Of a DNA stretch of 64,000 nucleotides, positions 24,925 to 36,271 are shown one piece after another. The stretch covers positions 65,511,561 through 65,575,560 of the forward strand of contig NC_088775.1 in assembly GCF_954871325.1 (NCBI RefSeq). Direction: 5' to 3'. Position numbers and translations under genes: made by a program. Source of the stretch: Gordionus sp. m RMFG-2023. Lineage: Eukaryota > Nematomorpha > Gordioida > Chordodea > Parachordodidae. Below the pieces are notes generated by a model. It saw nothing but the letters and a program-made list of their open reading frames with translations. It did not search any database and was not told the DNA's origin. Each line of letters starts with the position of its first letter. Positions within the stretch are counted from its first letter, which is position 1.

Positions 24925-25978
24925 ATTTAAACAACAAAAGGTAACTCACTGAAACTCAGAGAAATCTTTAATATTATTTATATATTTTTTTATTAAAAAA
25001 TAATAAATATGCGATCGCACAAATCTTATATTTTTTCAAGTTATAACAAAATGGATATGATCATTACTTAGACAATCACAATAGAAACTTTATAGACCCA
25101 AATGTTATATTGACCCATATTCAAAGTATTAAGCGTTTATGGGGGGATCTTTAGGCAAGCATCCACAGAACTGGGAGAAAATCTACCTCTCATTTATATA
25201 TAAGTGAATATTCTTATTTTAGTAATATTAAAAATATGTCAAATTTAAGTAAATTAATTAAATTTTTAAATGATAATAGTTCTATATAAATATATATAGA
25301 ACTATTTATGTTTTTCCTCAAAATTATATATACCTAGATATTATGTTTATTAAATAAATTGCTTAATTATCTAAGATTTGATTTAATAATCCTAACTTAG
25401 TAGCATTCAATACAGCACACGCCTTAATAAAATTTTTAAATAACATAATTTTTAAAGTAAAATTAAAGAAAAGCATTGTGAAAATTTTCGCAAAATATGA
25501 AATTCTTAAAACTTTTCAGTAATGAAACTTTGAATTATTATTATATCAAAAAATTTCCACCCATATCCACATGATCGCATATTTTATTAATTTTAAATTA
25601 AAAAAATATTTAAAAAAAATAAATTAAAAAAATATTAAAAAAAAATAAATTAAAGAAATATTTTAAAATATAACGTTTTTTTTAATACTTTATATTATTT
25701 ATTATTTGAAAATTGAAAATAAAGGATTCTTTGATTTCAAATTAAAAAAAAAAAAATAATATTAAAAATTTCCCCGAATTTCAGTGAGTTACCCATAAAA
25801 TATTTAAATTTTTCTATAAATATTTAAATTTTTCTATAAATATTTAAATTTTTCTATAAATATTATTTAATCTTAAGAATTAAAAAGGACATTTTATTTA
25901 CAATATAAATGATTTTGGAATTCCCAAAAACCATCATTCAAAAGGAAAGGAAATTTATTTTAAAAAACAGATGAGATG
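24925..25978. other. Gene-free AT-rich stretch with short tandem repeats
   Basis: No exon was recognised. A roughly 28-bp A-rich unit is repeated at about 25590-25675, followed by a 20-bp triplicate at 25801. Confidence 0.5.
25801..25860. repeat. Exact 20-bp triplicate
   Basis: TATTTAAATTTTTCTATAAA occurs three times in perfect tandem. Confidence 0.97.
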
Positions 25979-25986
25979 ATTAAAAG

Positions 25987-26646
25987 CAGTGGTTCGAACC
26001 GGACCCGAACCCGGAGAAGAAACCCCGGGTTTTGGGGAAAAAATTTGAACCTAAACCGAACCTGAACCCCGTTTATAAAATTTTAAAAACTCTGAGCCGA
26101 ACCCGGGAATTTTATTTGAACCCGAGTTCAACAGGGTTAAGTGTAATGTTTAAATTAATATAAGATATTTGTATAGTTGTAAATACAAATATTAATAATT
26201 AACTTGACATTTTATAATATTTTCAAATTTCCAATTAAGTGAAGTGTTAATAAATTTTAAACAACTTAATTCATTTACTCCATTTAAATTTTTTTAAATT
26301 TATTCTCAAAAATTCCTATTGGATTGTTAATAAATTTTAAACAATTAAATTCATTTACGCCATTTACTTTTAATTTTTAACTTATTCTCAAAGATTATTA
26401 ATTAGAGGAAAATGAAAGTGAACAAGTCATAGTAAAAATTATTATTTAGATATTGTAATTTAAAGAAATAATACGTCTAAATAAATTTTTTTAAATCTAT
26501 ACATGATGACTATGCTTTGTATTTTTAACTATATTAAATAAAATAAAAAATTTATTTTTTATAATTTATGTCAGGTTTCAAAAATATTTCCCTGAACCGA
26601 ACCCGAACTAAACCCGAGTAAAAATTTTGCCGGGTTCACATCCCTG
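25987..26646. mobile_element. hAT MITE with GAACCCG-rich ends, 660 bp
   Basis: The left edge CAGTGGTTCGAACC and the right edge, read on the minus strand, CAGGGATGTGAACCC are inverted hAT-type ends. The flanks ATTAAAAG (25979-25986) and ATTAAAAT (26647-26654) match at 7 of 8 positions. The first and last 120 bp are rich in GAACCCG and CCGAACC words while the centre is AT-rich. It has no coding capacity. The layout parallels family A, but the terminal sequence differs. Confidence 0.8.
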
Positions 26647-26654
26647 ATTAAAAT

Positions 26655-27480
26655 ATAATCCTCGAGGAATTTATGACTGATATATTATAATTTTTATATG
26701 TAAAATACTATATCTAAATACTAGAAAAAGTATTATAATTGGGAACATTTTATAATATATAAAATATAAATAAGTAAAAAAAGGAGTATTTATATGTTAA
26801 AAAATTCTGATCGGCCTCTTTTTTATTCGTCGGCCTTAAATATCAATATTTTCTCGCTGCCACATGGGCAAATGTCCATTTGATATTATGTCCATAGTCC
26901 ACCATTAGTAGGAAATATCCTTTTGCTAGTTATGATTTCGAATTCCTATTCTTTGATAATTCTTATGATAAGGATTCTCTAGTTTGCTTTGGGGAAGGGG
27001 GAGGTAGATTTTTATAAAAGATAGTCTGATAATTAACTTGGTGCAAGAATGCCTGTTCCAGTGCACCGGTAGAAAGATTTTGTGCCTAAAAATGTGTTTA
27101 AGGATAAACGGGGATGCCTTACTAATTAAAACTTTGAGAATATTTTATTATTAAATAAAAGCTAACTATATTTTATAATCACTTTATAATATTTTATATA
27201 TAAAAAGTATCTAACTGAAAATATTTAGTTCACTTAAAAATTTTAATTTTTTTCCTATTTTGACAGGCACATAGCCAGGAATTTTCTAGAGGAGTTTTTT
27301 TTTATGTTGAAATAATTTTTTTGAAACATAAAAAATTTATTAGAACTAATCTATATAAAATAAATAATTTATTATAACCAAATCAAAATATTGGAAAATG
27401 CAAAATATTATAGATGTAACCGGTATGCAAATCCAGTAAAATATAGATTAAACATTATATGACGTTTATAAAGAATCAAA
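26655..27480. other. Gene-free stretch
   Basis: AT-rich, no exon recognised. GGCACATAGCCAGGAATTTT at 27266 may be a transposon edge belonging to the minus-strand hAT relic that follows; no partner end was found. Confidence 0.4.
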
Positions 27481-27489
27481 ATCTAGTTC

Positions 27490-28420
27490 ATAAATGAAGA
27501 TCAAATCTTCTTTGCGATTGCGTTAAATTTCAATAATTTGTTCTTAATGGGGCTTAAATCTCGGTGTATATTGAGTAAAGCTAGTCCATTCAATCGATTT
27601 AAGATGTCGTACTTTTGAGATAGGTTTATTCTCACTAATGAAGAAAAGATTCTCTCATTCGTGCATGTACTTATTGGTATTGTTGCCAAAATAAAAAATT
27701 TCAAAAAATATTTAAAAGTATGCAATGCTTCCATCGCGATTCTTGGAGGATTATCTATTAAAATAAATCTATCATATCAAGATTTAAATTCTGAAATTAA
27801 TAGACCTTCAGATATATTTATATTTTCTGAATAAAATTTAGATAAATATTTAATTTTTTTATAAAGATATAATATATTCTCAGGAGGATTTATAGGTATA
27901 GTATATGTAAATTAAATAGAGCCATATGATGAATCACAAATCGTTCATTGATTTGAGTCAAAAATGTAAAAAAGTGGAATAACAATGGATATTTTATAAT
28001 CCTCAATTGTTTGTTAGATTCAAGTATAGGTTTGCGAATTTCACAATCAAAATTTTGCTTTCGCCTCAACAATCACATGAATCTCTTGAAATGGTCAATA
28101 TTATCTCTTAAATTTTGAAGTTATAATATAATAATATTCGCAATTCTCATAGCTTCATCATTTTTTTGAAAATATTGCATAAAATTGTGGTGTAATTAAA
28201 TAATTTGTTGATATACTCCTATGCAATAGAAATCGGCTGTCGTATTAAATAACAATGTAACTACTTCAGATGAAATATCTGTTTGAGGTCATTCTCCCAA
28301 GGGCATTATAAATTGGCTCTAGATCCAAAAATGCTGTAACAGCTTGATGTCGAAGGTTCCATCTAGTCCAGCATGCCTTTTGCAGTTTCTTTCATTTTGT
28401 TAACACTAAGTCTCAGAAAT
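27490..28420 (-). pseudogene. hAT transposase relic, DUF4371/ZMYM-like family
   Basis: On the minus strand the C-terminus is clear at 27734-27501: ILATIPISTCTNERIFSSL followed by LNRLNGLALLNIHRD. This is the dimerisation region of hAT transposases related to the ZMYM1 and THAP0-like (52 kDa repressor of PKR inhibitor) proteins. Upstream, around 28400-28290, LQKACWTRWNLRHQAVTAF and FLDLEPIYNALGRMTSN match the family's TRW..R..AV..F segment. Between them the frame is broken by stops. The terminal repeats were not identified. It is distinct from E1/E2. Confidence 0.85.
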
Positions 28421-28784
28421 AATTCTATTCAGAAAATTCTGTCTTTTTGGATCTGGACATTTCATACATTTTAGAAATGTTGCCTAATCATAGTTTATAA
28501 TAGAGATAAATTAAATAGAATATTTCTGGCTGCTAAGGTTATTCTAGACACATCAATGATTAAGGTTTATAAAAATGCAAGAAAATATATTTAAAATTTT
28601 GTAGGATAAAATATTAAAACACACTGATGAATTATTTTAATCAATTTTAACTTTTTGCTAAAATTTAAAATAGAATATAATCTATTTCAAATAGAATACT
28701 TTGCAATCATAAAAACTTATATATTTTTTAAAATATTTTTGCTATGGAAGGGGATTTTAGGTCTGTATCTATATCTCTATATAC

Positions 28785-28947
28785 CAGGGGCGTCAACTAG
28801 CCTTTACAATTTTTTTTTAGCTAACATTATCCAAAATGACCTTTTTTTAAAAATTCGTATAAAAATTTTTTTTTTAATTTTGATGGGGCTCTTCAAATTT
28901 TTCAGGGGTCTCGAGCCCCTGCGCTCTCCTCCTTAGTGACGCTACTG
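28785..28947. mobile_element. Short MITE-like element, 163 bp
   Basis: The left edge CAGGGGCGTCAACTAG and the right edge, on the minus strand, CAGTAGCGTCACTAAG are inverted over the CAG..GCGTCA core, a common hAT-type end. The flanks CTATATAC and CTGCATTT match at only 4 of 8 positions, so the insertion is old or the limits are off by a little. No coding capacity. Confidence 0.6.
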
Positions 28948-29231
28948 CTGCATTTAAAATGCATCTTTTAAGAACTCTGGTCCACTACAACGTGATTGAA
29001 TTAAAAAGGACAATATTTAAGTAATTAAGTTAGAGGACACTAAATCTAAGGGATGTCGTCATCAAAAGTTTGATAATAAAAAAATATATAGATTCTTAAC
29101 TTAATTAAAAATTATTTACGTTTTTGGCGTGTCTGTATTATTATATAAAAAAAATATTATTTAATGATGCTCATCTCTTTTATTTTACGATATAAAATTA
29201 GTTATATTTTTGCGAAATATTGATTGTGAAG

Positions 29232-29402
29232 TGGATCCAACAATTACCATAAATGATACCAATCATCTGTGTGAAACAGGTCATGGTCAGTCACCTATCA
29301 ATATCCAGACGGAAAAAGCTATCTTCGATTATAATTTAAATAGCTTACACTACGTTGTACATAATGACCTATAAACTACTATTAAAAACACTGGATACAC
29401 AG
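29232..29402 (+). pseudogene. Decayed alpha-carbonic anhydrase exon
   Basis: The plus strand reads NDTNHLCETGHGQSPINIQ, then KAIFDYNLNSLHYVV and, after an in-frame TAA, TTIKNTGYT. HGQSPINI and the closing K-NTG-T are landmarks of the N-terminal half of alpha-carbonic anhydrases. The proton-shuttle histidine position of NxGH is Tyr (NTGYT). The apparent acceptor (GAAG at 29228-29231) and donor (CACAG before GTTATG at 29403) put both exon ends in phase 1, exactly as in the intact exon at 34743-35009. No other exon of this copy was found between here and 33.5 kb. I read it as a relic of a tandem paralogue of the functional gene 5.5 kb downstream, not as an extra exon of that gene, because of the stop (29372-29374). 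Confidence 0.8.
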
Positions 29403-31990
29403 GTTATGATAAACAAAAATTATATAAAGGACAGTAATCTAGATTGTATAACGTTTCTCGAGGGGCCATAATTTAAGAAGTTAAACTCGGGAAGCAAGAA
29501 CAAAAATTATAAATGCAGAATAACGCGAGAACAGCTCGAAGTCTAGCCCTAAACATTTTAAAATATGTTAGAATGGATCAGGGCTAACATATTTATAAAA
29601 AATCGGGCAGGGCGTAAAAATGTGTAAAATATCTAAAAAATATATATAGGCGATTCTTTCTTCATAAAAATGTGTTTATATTCTTTAATTTGGCTGAGCC
29701 GGGCTCAACCTAAAATAAAAATTTGAAACAGGCCGGACATAAAAATAAATAAAATTTTGGAACAGTAAAAATTAATTTAAAAATTTAGGTAAGTGGGTTA
29801 TATAGTTTTTAGCTTAAAAAGGAAGGATTGCAATTAACAGAGCTACGCTTGACCACTCTCATTCCCATCTAATTGGGTTCAAAAAAAATTGGAATATCCC
29901 ATGAGATAGCTCACTCACAGTTTCTTGGCAAACTGCAGTTACCAATGCGCGCAGGGATAGCTCCAGCGGGAGTGTATTAACTTTTTAGGCCAAGAAAAAA
30001 AAACCCATGCCCTAGGAAATTAGGATACTTGTTATCATAGAAGTGTGGGGGGGGGTTAAAGTTAATTTCGTATGTACATTATGGATGGATATATTTGAAA
30101 GACTTTTCCATATATTAGGAAATTGTAAGTGAGAAAAATTTGAAGAAATTTGAATAGATGCTTATGATGAGATTAAGCAGAAAAATATTTAATTTAAAAA
30201 CAGATTTACGGGTTAGTACTTAACAATTTTTGAAGAAAAAGGAATGCATTTTATTGTTCTAATACATAAATAAATGAAGGTTATTTACCTAAATGAGATA
30301 TTTGTGACACCTAGAGAGTATTTAGGATTTTACTGATTAATGTTTTTCGATTATAATTTTGGAAGTTTTTTTTTGAGATTTTATTATTGTTTAGTTTTAT
30401 GAATTGGTTCATTGTGAGGTTTAAGTTGATCGTTTTGTTGAGCAAATATATTTTATCATAACATCTCCCGTTGCAAAACTATCGCCATATCCTTATAGTC
30501 GAAATTATCCTGGAGTAAACCTCTAAGTTGCATGAGACATCGGCTGACAAATGTTTCCAGATTTTAGTTTAAGATTTTTTTATATCTTAAATGTCGCGTC
30601 CATAACTGTTTAATAAATAAATATCTGTGATCTAATTTTGGTTGAAATCTCTCTGAAGATCCAAAATTTATGATATTTGTTAACCGTAATTCTTGCATTT
30701 CTCAGCCTTGCATGAATTTCAAAGCCTGTGTTTTCTTTATTGTTTATTTCTACGCCTTTAAATATAAGAATCTAATGAATTAATATGTCTATGGATATTT
30801 GTCTATAAATTTGACATTGCTAATAACTATGATTAAATATTATCCCAAAAATAAATTTAGAAAAAATTATTAAATATAGATTAACATCTTTTGATTTGTA
30901 ACCAAAATAAAATAGAATATGAAAAATCATTTTTATATTTTATTTGGCAATAATTTTCTGCAAGGTGGCGTTTCAGCTCTTAAAAATTTTACATAATTAA
31001 AACAATTCGGTTTAGAACTAAATAAAAAGTTTTTGATACTAGATCGTATTAAAAAATCCTTCGGAGTAGTTGGAAATTGGTACATTAACTACTTGATTTT
31101 GGGCTCGATAAAAAATTTTGGACATTAGAAAGGTCTTACAAACCTTTGGTTGAAATTAATAATGCCATGAAGAAAAAAGTAAAAATTTTTAAACAATTTG
31201 ATTTTATGGTGTAACTTTATGAGGTGAATACTGTAAATATTCGCGAGTTAATACATTATTATATTTATAATGATACCCGCAAATATTTTCAAAGTTGTAG
31301 AATAAATTATATATTGAAATGAGAATTTAATATAAATTTTGATAAATGGCATATGATTTTTGCATTTAAATTGAATCATTAAAATTGGTTTGCCAAGCCC
31401 CGGGGTTTACCTAACCCCAGTCTCCCCTATTCCTTGGTCTTAATGAGTTAGATTGGTTTGGGTGGGGGGGGGGGGGTAAAAATGAAAATTTGATATGGGT
31501 ATCAAATAAAAGGTAATTAAAATATTTTTTGACTACAATATTAAATATCACAAGTGATGAATAAAGTAAATTCTCACATATGTTCCAATTATTTGCTCAT
31601 ATTGAACATTAACATGTTTATAATTAAAATTTTGGAACTCTAATAAAAAAAAAAAGAAGGTAATCTGATTCTAATATCACAAGATAGGCTGATTTCTGAT
31701 TTATTCATCATCCAAATAAGGGGAAATCTCTGATTTATCTATCATCAAATTAATGAGAAAATTCTAATTTCTCGTCATTCTTGAATGGAATTTTATAACA
31801 TTTTGGGACAAAGTGTGCAACAATATCCAAATTTGCGGTCTAGCTTAAAACTAAATACTATAACTAAACCGCAGATGCTTGCTATGCCATAATGGGTTCT
31901 TATGAAATATCTTTTTTTTAGCTATTTATTTTCTGTTTTACAACTTTATTTATGAATTACGTATATTATTAACCGCCATTTTCAAATTTT
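29403..31990. other. Gene-free stretch
   Basis: No exon recognised. At about 29545-29765 GC-richer words (TAGCCCTAAAC, GCCGGGCTCAACC, CAGGCCGGACA) suggest a worn MITE without definable ends. G-runs occur at 30048 and 31463. Confidence 0.45.
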
Positions 31991-32002
31991 TGATATCGAT
32001 GT

Positions 32003-32425
32003 TAGTGATCTGCATCGGGCCTAATTTTTCAAGCCCGACCCGACCCGAAATTATTTTAAAAAAGTTTTGCCGGCCCGGCCCGAACCCGAAATTTTTTAAA
32101 AAAAATTTACCGACCCAGCCCGGCCCGAATTTATTTAAATATAGAAATTAATCTTTATAATTACTCAAAATAAAAGACATATGTTATATGTCGTTTAGTT
32201 TCAATAAATAAAATAAAATATTTTTATTTTACATAAAAAATTCAATATAAAATTGATAAATTTAGATATATTTAAAAAAATTTCCAAGGTCCGACCCGGC
32301 CCGAATTTTTTTTAAATATTAGGCCCGGCCTGGCCCGAACCCGATTATTATAAATAGAATTAGGCCCGAGGCCCGAACCCAGACTCGGGTCGGGTACGGA
32401 CCGGGCCTAACTTTGCAGATCTCTA
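32003..32425. mobile_element. hAT MITE family A, copy 3 (8-bp TSD)
   Basis: A 423-bp element starting TAGTGATCTGCATCGGGCC and ending TTTGCAGATCTCTA, flanked by the perfect 8-bp duplication ATCGATGT (31995-32002 and 32426-32433). It is collinear with copy 1 at 1349-1730. The AT core, including the ATGTTATATGTCGTT word, is almost identical. This copy has one additional CCGAACCCGAAATTTTTT-type block near its left end. GC-rich GGCCCG repeats flank the core on both sides. Confidence 0.97.
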
Positions 32426-32433
32426 ATCGATGT

Positions 32434-33505
32434 GTCTAAATAGGGTATATTTATTTTCAAATTATTTTTCCTTTGCTATTATACTTTTATATTTTTATGA
32501 ATTCTGATTTATAACTAGTATACAAAAGTAGTATAATTTAGTTGAAAATAATTTTGATGGTGCACATAAAGACAATTTTTTCAGATATTATGAAATTAAT
32601 ATATTAAGAATAGTATATTTACAAATATGTTTCAATCTTTGTTCATATTAAAAGTACTAAATATAAGCTTTATTAACAATCTATAAATTTAATGGAAAAT
32701 TTCGGATTTACCTCTCCAAAATAAAAGTAATTTTGTCTCACGCCTCATAAGATAGGAAAATTTCTAATTCATTCATGGAAAATGACTGGCTATATTCAAA
32801 TAAATATAAATACCAAAAGATATCTGTATTTAGTATTTTAAATACAAGTATTTACGTTACTACTTAGAGTTAGAGCCCGGGTTAATAGCAATCGAAGTTC
32901 GGTATTAAAAGGATACTTATCCAAAACAATTTTGTCGCCTTCTATCCTTCTTATTTGGGGTTTTGTTTTGAAGCAAGAGTATATAGGATATATTTATTAA
33001 TGTTAAAGCTACCGAATAAACCTAGTCCGGGGTTTCTGGCAAATCCTGGAATCGACAAAGACAAATTTGTGAAGAAACACAAAATATTTTAAGTGAATTT
33101 TTTTTCACATTGAATTGATCCACTAAACCAGTATATTTTAACCAATTATATTTGTAATGATCGTTCTAGAGGTAGAACCATCGTTCTTGAAATAAAACCA
33201 TTTTGATGACGTTATTCCTAATGATACCCAACACTCTAATAGGGAATATAGGTTGCTAAACAATTGAAGATGCTAAATTATTTAGAAAAATTTTATGTTG
33301 CATTATTGTCATTGATTTAAGCCGATATCAACACTTTATATCCAAATAGACAAAAAGAAAAATCATGCACAAAAAACGATTACTTATCTTCATATAAATC
33401 TTTTTATTAAAATATAAAAAAGGCTTTTTTAAAAAAGGATTGAAATTGTGTCGTTCGCTGCTTACGTTAAAATACCAGTAAAAGGCGCGACGACTATATG
33501 ATGCA
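32434..33505. other. Gene-free AT-rich stretch
   Basis: No exon or bounded repeat was recognised between the MITE and the possible first exon of the carbonic anhydrase gene. Confidence 0.5.
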
Positions 33506-33511
33506 TTAATT

Positions 33512-33569
33512 ATGATGAATAAGCATAATCTATTTGTGGCAGGAATGAAATTTTATGTCTGCTTTTATT
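33512..33569 (+). CDS. Possible signal-peptide exon of the carbonic anhydrase
   Basis: An ATG-ATG start opens a short frame, MMNKHNLFVAGMKFYVCFY, with the hydrophobic run expected of a secretory signal. A GTGAAG donor directly follows it at 33570. The exon would end in phase 1, which is what the next exon at 34743 needs. This is only a candidate: the phase agreement has about a one-in-three chance, the donor is weak, and no promoter element is recognisable. Confidence 0.25.
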
Positions 33570-34742
33570 GTGAAGACTTCTTTTTTTTTTAATATTCATT
33601 ATTTTTAATAATTTATTAATTATTACAATAAAAATGATAAATTATGTGTTATGGGTTAAATTTTATGTGTGTTATTTACTCCATAGGTTGGTATCTTAAC
33701 CAGGGTCGTAGGTATATAGTAAAATAAATTCTGAACAGCGCCCACAGTATAAAATCTGAAAAACCATGGTTATATTAATTTTGTAGTCTGATGAGGCTAT
33801 TCAGTGATACAATTAGTTCAATCTTATTAATTATAAATAAAATTTTACCACAAATGAGAAATATCCCTGCCATATAACCCCTATCTTCCCTATGGTTCTA
33901 TATAATTGAATTATAAATAACACAATATTCATTTAAAAATGGGCATATACCTTATAAAGCTGCTATCGTGAAATATCTTAAAGAATGAATACAACCTTTT
34001 AGTATTCATCTCATAAAGGTATACCGGATAAAATTTGTGTAAATTCCCGAAATTGGTCAATTTTTAAGAAATAATAAATTGTGCAGGAATAAAGAATGGA
34101 GGGATTTTGGTTTTTCCTACCTCCTGTACTAGGAATAGACTGGCGATGTTTCAGCCTAACCAATAAAATAACTCTTCATATTATTTTTTTTAAAAGAATT
34201 ATATATGGGAGGAAAGGTAAACCAAAAAAATTATAATAATAATAGTATACCAAAGTATAAGTTATACAACAATCAAATCTTTATTTATTTACATACTATT
34301 TTATAAAAAAAAAGAAAATGTTTTTATTTTCATTTTTTGAATGCTTAACAACTCAATTTCTATAATATTTCAGATCCGTAATTAACTAATTAATTATTAT
34401 CAACACGAACGTCTGTTTCTTATATGAAATTGTTTGGCATATGTGGATTGGTATTCTTTTCGTATGGTTTGAATTCCTTTTTTTTCCTTTTTTTTACATA
34501 GGGTTAACAACTTTAAAATCAACATAAAAATTAACAATGTATGTAAATTATATTATAAAAATGGCTAGTTCGGTTTTTATAACAATAGAATTCTCATAAT
34601 TTTTATTGGAAATAGAATTTGAATATTTTTTTTCAATGTTCTCCACTCTTCCCATCTATGAACTCTTTCAATTTTTGAAAATTAATATCATTTGAAAATC
34701 TAAAATTAAATCTTCGCTTCAAATATTTTTTTAAAAAATTAG

Positions 34743-35009
34743 TGTTCGAAAAATTGGATATTTGTGTGAATGCTTTACATGTTAAAATCGGGGAAACGAA
34801 TGTTTTTAACGAAAGATGGGCTTACCACGGGTTTTTGGGACCATCAGTCTGGGCCATTCTATTCCCAGATTTTTGCGACGGCTCGAATCAATCACCTGTT
34901 GATGTAGATACTGAACATCTAGCCTACAACAAAAACTTGACTGCCTTTAAAACTAGATTTAAAAAATTGGATGGAATTATGTTGAATTTAGAGAATAATG
35001 GTCATACAG
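34743..35009 (+). CDS. Alpha-carbonic anhydrase, exon with QSPVDV
   Basis: This is the first well-supported exon of an alpha-carbonic anhydrase, the zinc enzyme that interconverts CO2 and bicarbonate. Visible landmarks are WAYHGFLGP, FCDGSNQSPVDVD and LNLENNGHT. The His of NNGH corresponds to the proton-shuttle His64 of human CA2. The Cys before DGSNQSP together with the Cys of SPDCNE in the last exon matches the disulphide of secreted and membrane-bound animal isoforms, so an extracellular enzyme is likely. The exon has an AG acceptor (AATTAG at 34737-34742) and a GT donor at 35010; both ends are phase 1. Residues before WAYHG (LDICVNALHVKIGETNVF) form an N-terminal extension. The four supported exons give about 322 codons, usual for a secreted CA, with uninterrupted frames. 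The gene appears intact. Its start codon is not certain. Confidence 0.93.
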
Positions 35010-35253
35010 GTTAGGCGATGAATAATACCAAAAACTGTTTAAAAATTATTCCATTTCATAAAAAATGGTAATTACTTAAATGGGAAACAAATTGGATCAT
35101 TAATGGGGGTTATAAGTATATCGCCAAGAGGGGGGGGTTGATATATAAGCCACTGTCATTATACTATTATTATTTTGCATAACCTAAAATGAAGGCGGGG
35201 TATTTATGATTATTAGAATTTTTTAAAACCTAGTTTTATATTGAATTTTCAAG

Positions 35254-35490
35254 TTAAAATCAAATTTAAGGGAGATGGAGCAGCACCCGCTATTAGCGGA
35301 GCTGATCTACCAGGCATTTACAAAACATCTGAGATACATTTCCATTGGGGAAGTAGAAATTCAAAAGGTTCTGAACACACGATAGATAAGAGGGTTTATC
35401 CTCTTGAGATGCATGTCGTTAACATCAAACAAGAGTACCATATTGATGACAAATTTTTTAATACTACGCAGGCTATGAATGATCCCGAAG
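35254..35490 (+). CDS. Alpha-carbonic anhydrase, zinc-site exon
   Basis: It continues the frame from the previous exon (HT then VKIKFKGDG) across a 244-bp intron. It contains SEIHFHWGSRNSKGSEHTID, whose two His in HFHWG are the first two zinc ligands, and YPLEMHVVN, whose His is the third. All three ligands are therefore present. The acceptor is TTTTCAAG ending at 35253 and the donor GTTAAA at 35491; the exon is 237 bp and ends in phase 1 after AMNDPEG. Human CA2 has LHLVHWN where this protein has MHVVNIK, a change just after the ligand. Confidence 0.95.
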
Positions 35491-35494
35491 GTTA

Positions 35495-36260
35495 AAAAAA
35501 TATAATAAATTTAGTGTTTTATATATCGTTTAAAAAATCAATGTTTCCAAGTAAACATTTTGTATTTATAAAATAATTATGTATAGTAAGTATAAGTAGA
35601 TACTTTTTTAGAGAAAATATAAAATAAAGATTTTAACAATAAAAATTAGTTATTGGAAGAGGAGCAATTAATTTAAATATTTTTTGGCGAATTTTATTTC
35701 CTTATATCTGAGCTTTGAACAATTTACGGTCGAAGAGAGAAAAATTCTAAAGCTTAGGTTTTATTAACATTACCTTATATTTAATATAAATTTTTACAAA
35801 TCAAAAGGATATTAACATTTTTTCTATCTTATAGAAATAAATTGTAAATTTTTCTGGAATTTGAATAAACTCTTAAACAATTATTTATGATGAATAAATT
35901 CATTATGTAATAATTTAGGTATGAAGCTAGATTTTTTGACCTAAAATTATTTTGGATACTATATTTTAATTTTCTTAAGTCAAATAACATAAAAAATCAA
36001 GCTGCCAGCTATATTCGTCTTTTTAAATATTTTTATACTGTATTTTTTCAAGTATATGCTTATCATATACAGCTCCCCTCAGCGGCTTCTACCACGTAGT
36101 GGGTGGGTGGGGGGGGGGAGCTAAGATGCAGAAACTTGCCCATAAAATCGAGGAGGGTAACTTTTTTAGATTAATGAACCCCCTTCGTCCTTGTGGGGAG
36201 GGAGAAGCATCATTTTTATATTTATTATTAATTTCAATAAAATATTGAATAAAAATTTAT
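35495..36260. other. Intronic AT-rich stretch
   Basis: First part of the 4.4-kb carbonic anhydrase intron. It shows only G-rich and T-rich runs, including a GGGTGGGTGG G-run near 36100. Confidence 0.5.
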
Positions 36261-36271
36261 ATTATATAACT

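Noticed and set aside
36091-36120. G-rich tract as a possible regulatory G-quadruplex
   Set aside because: Many G-runs of this kind occur across the window, several within transposon ends; nothing ties this one to a promoter.
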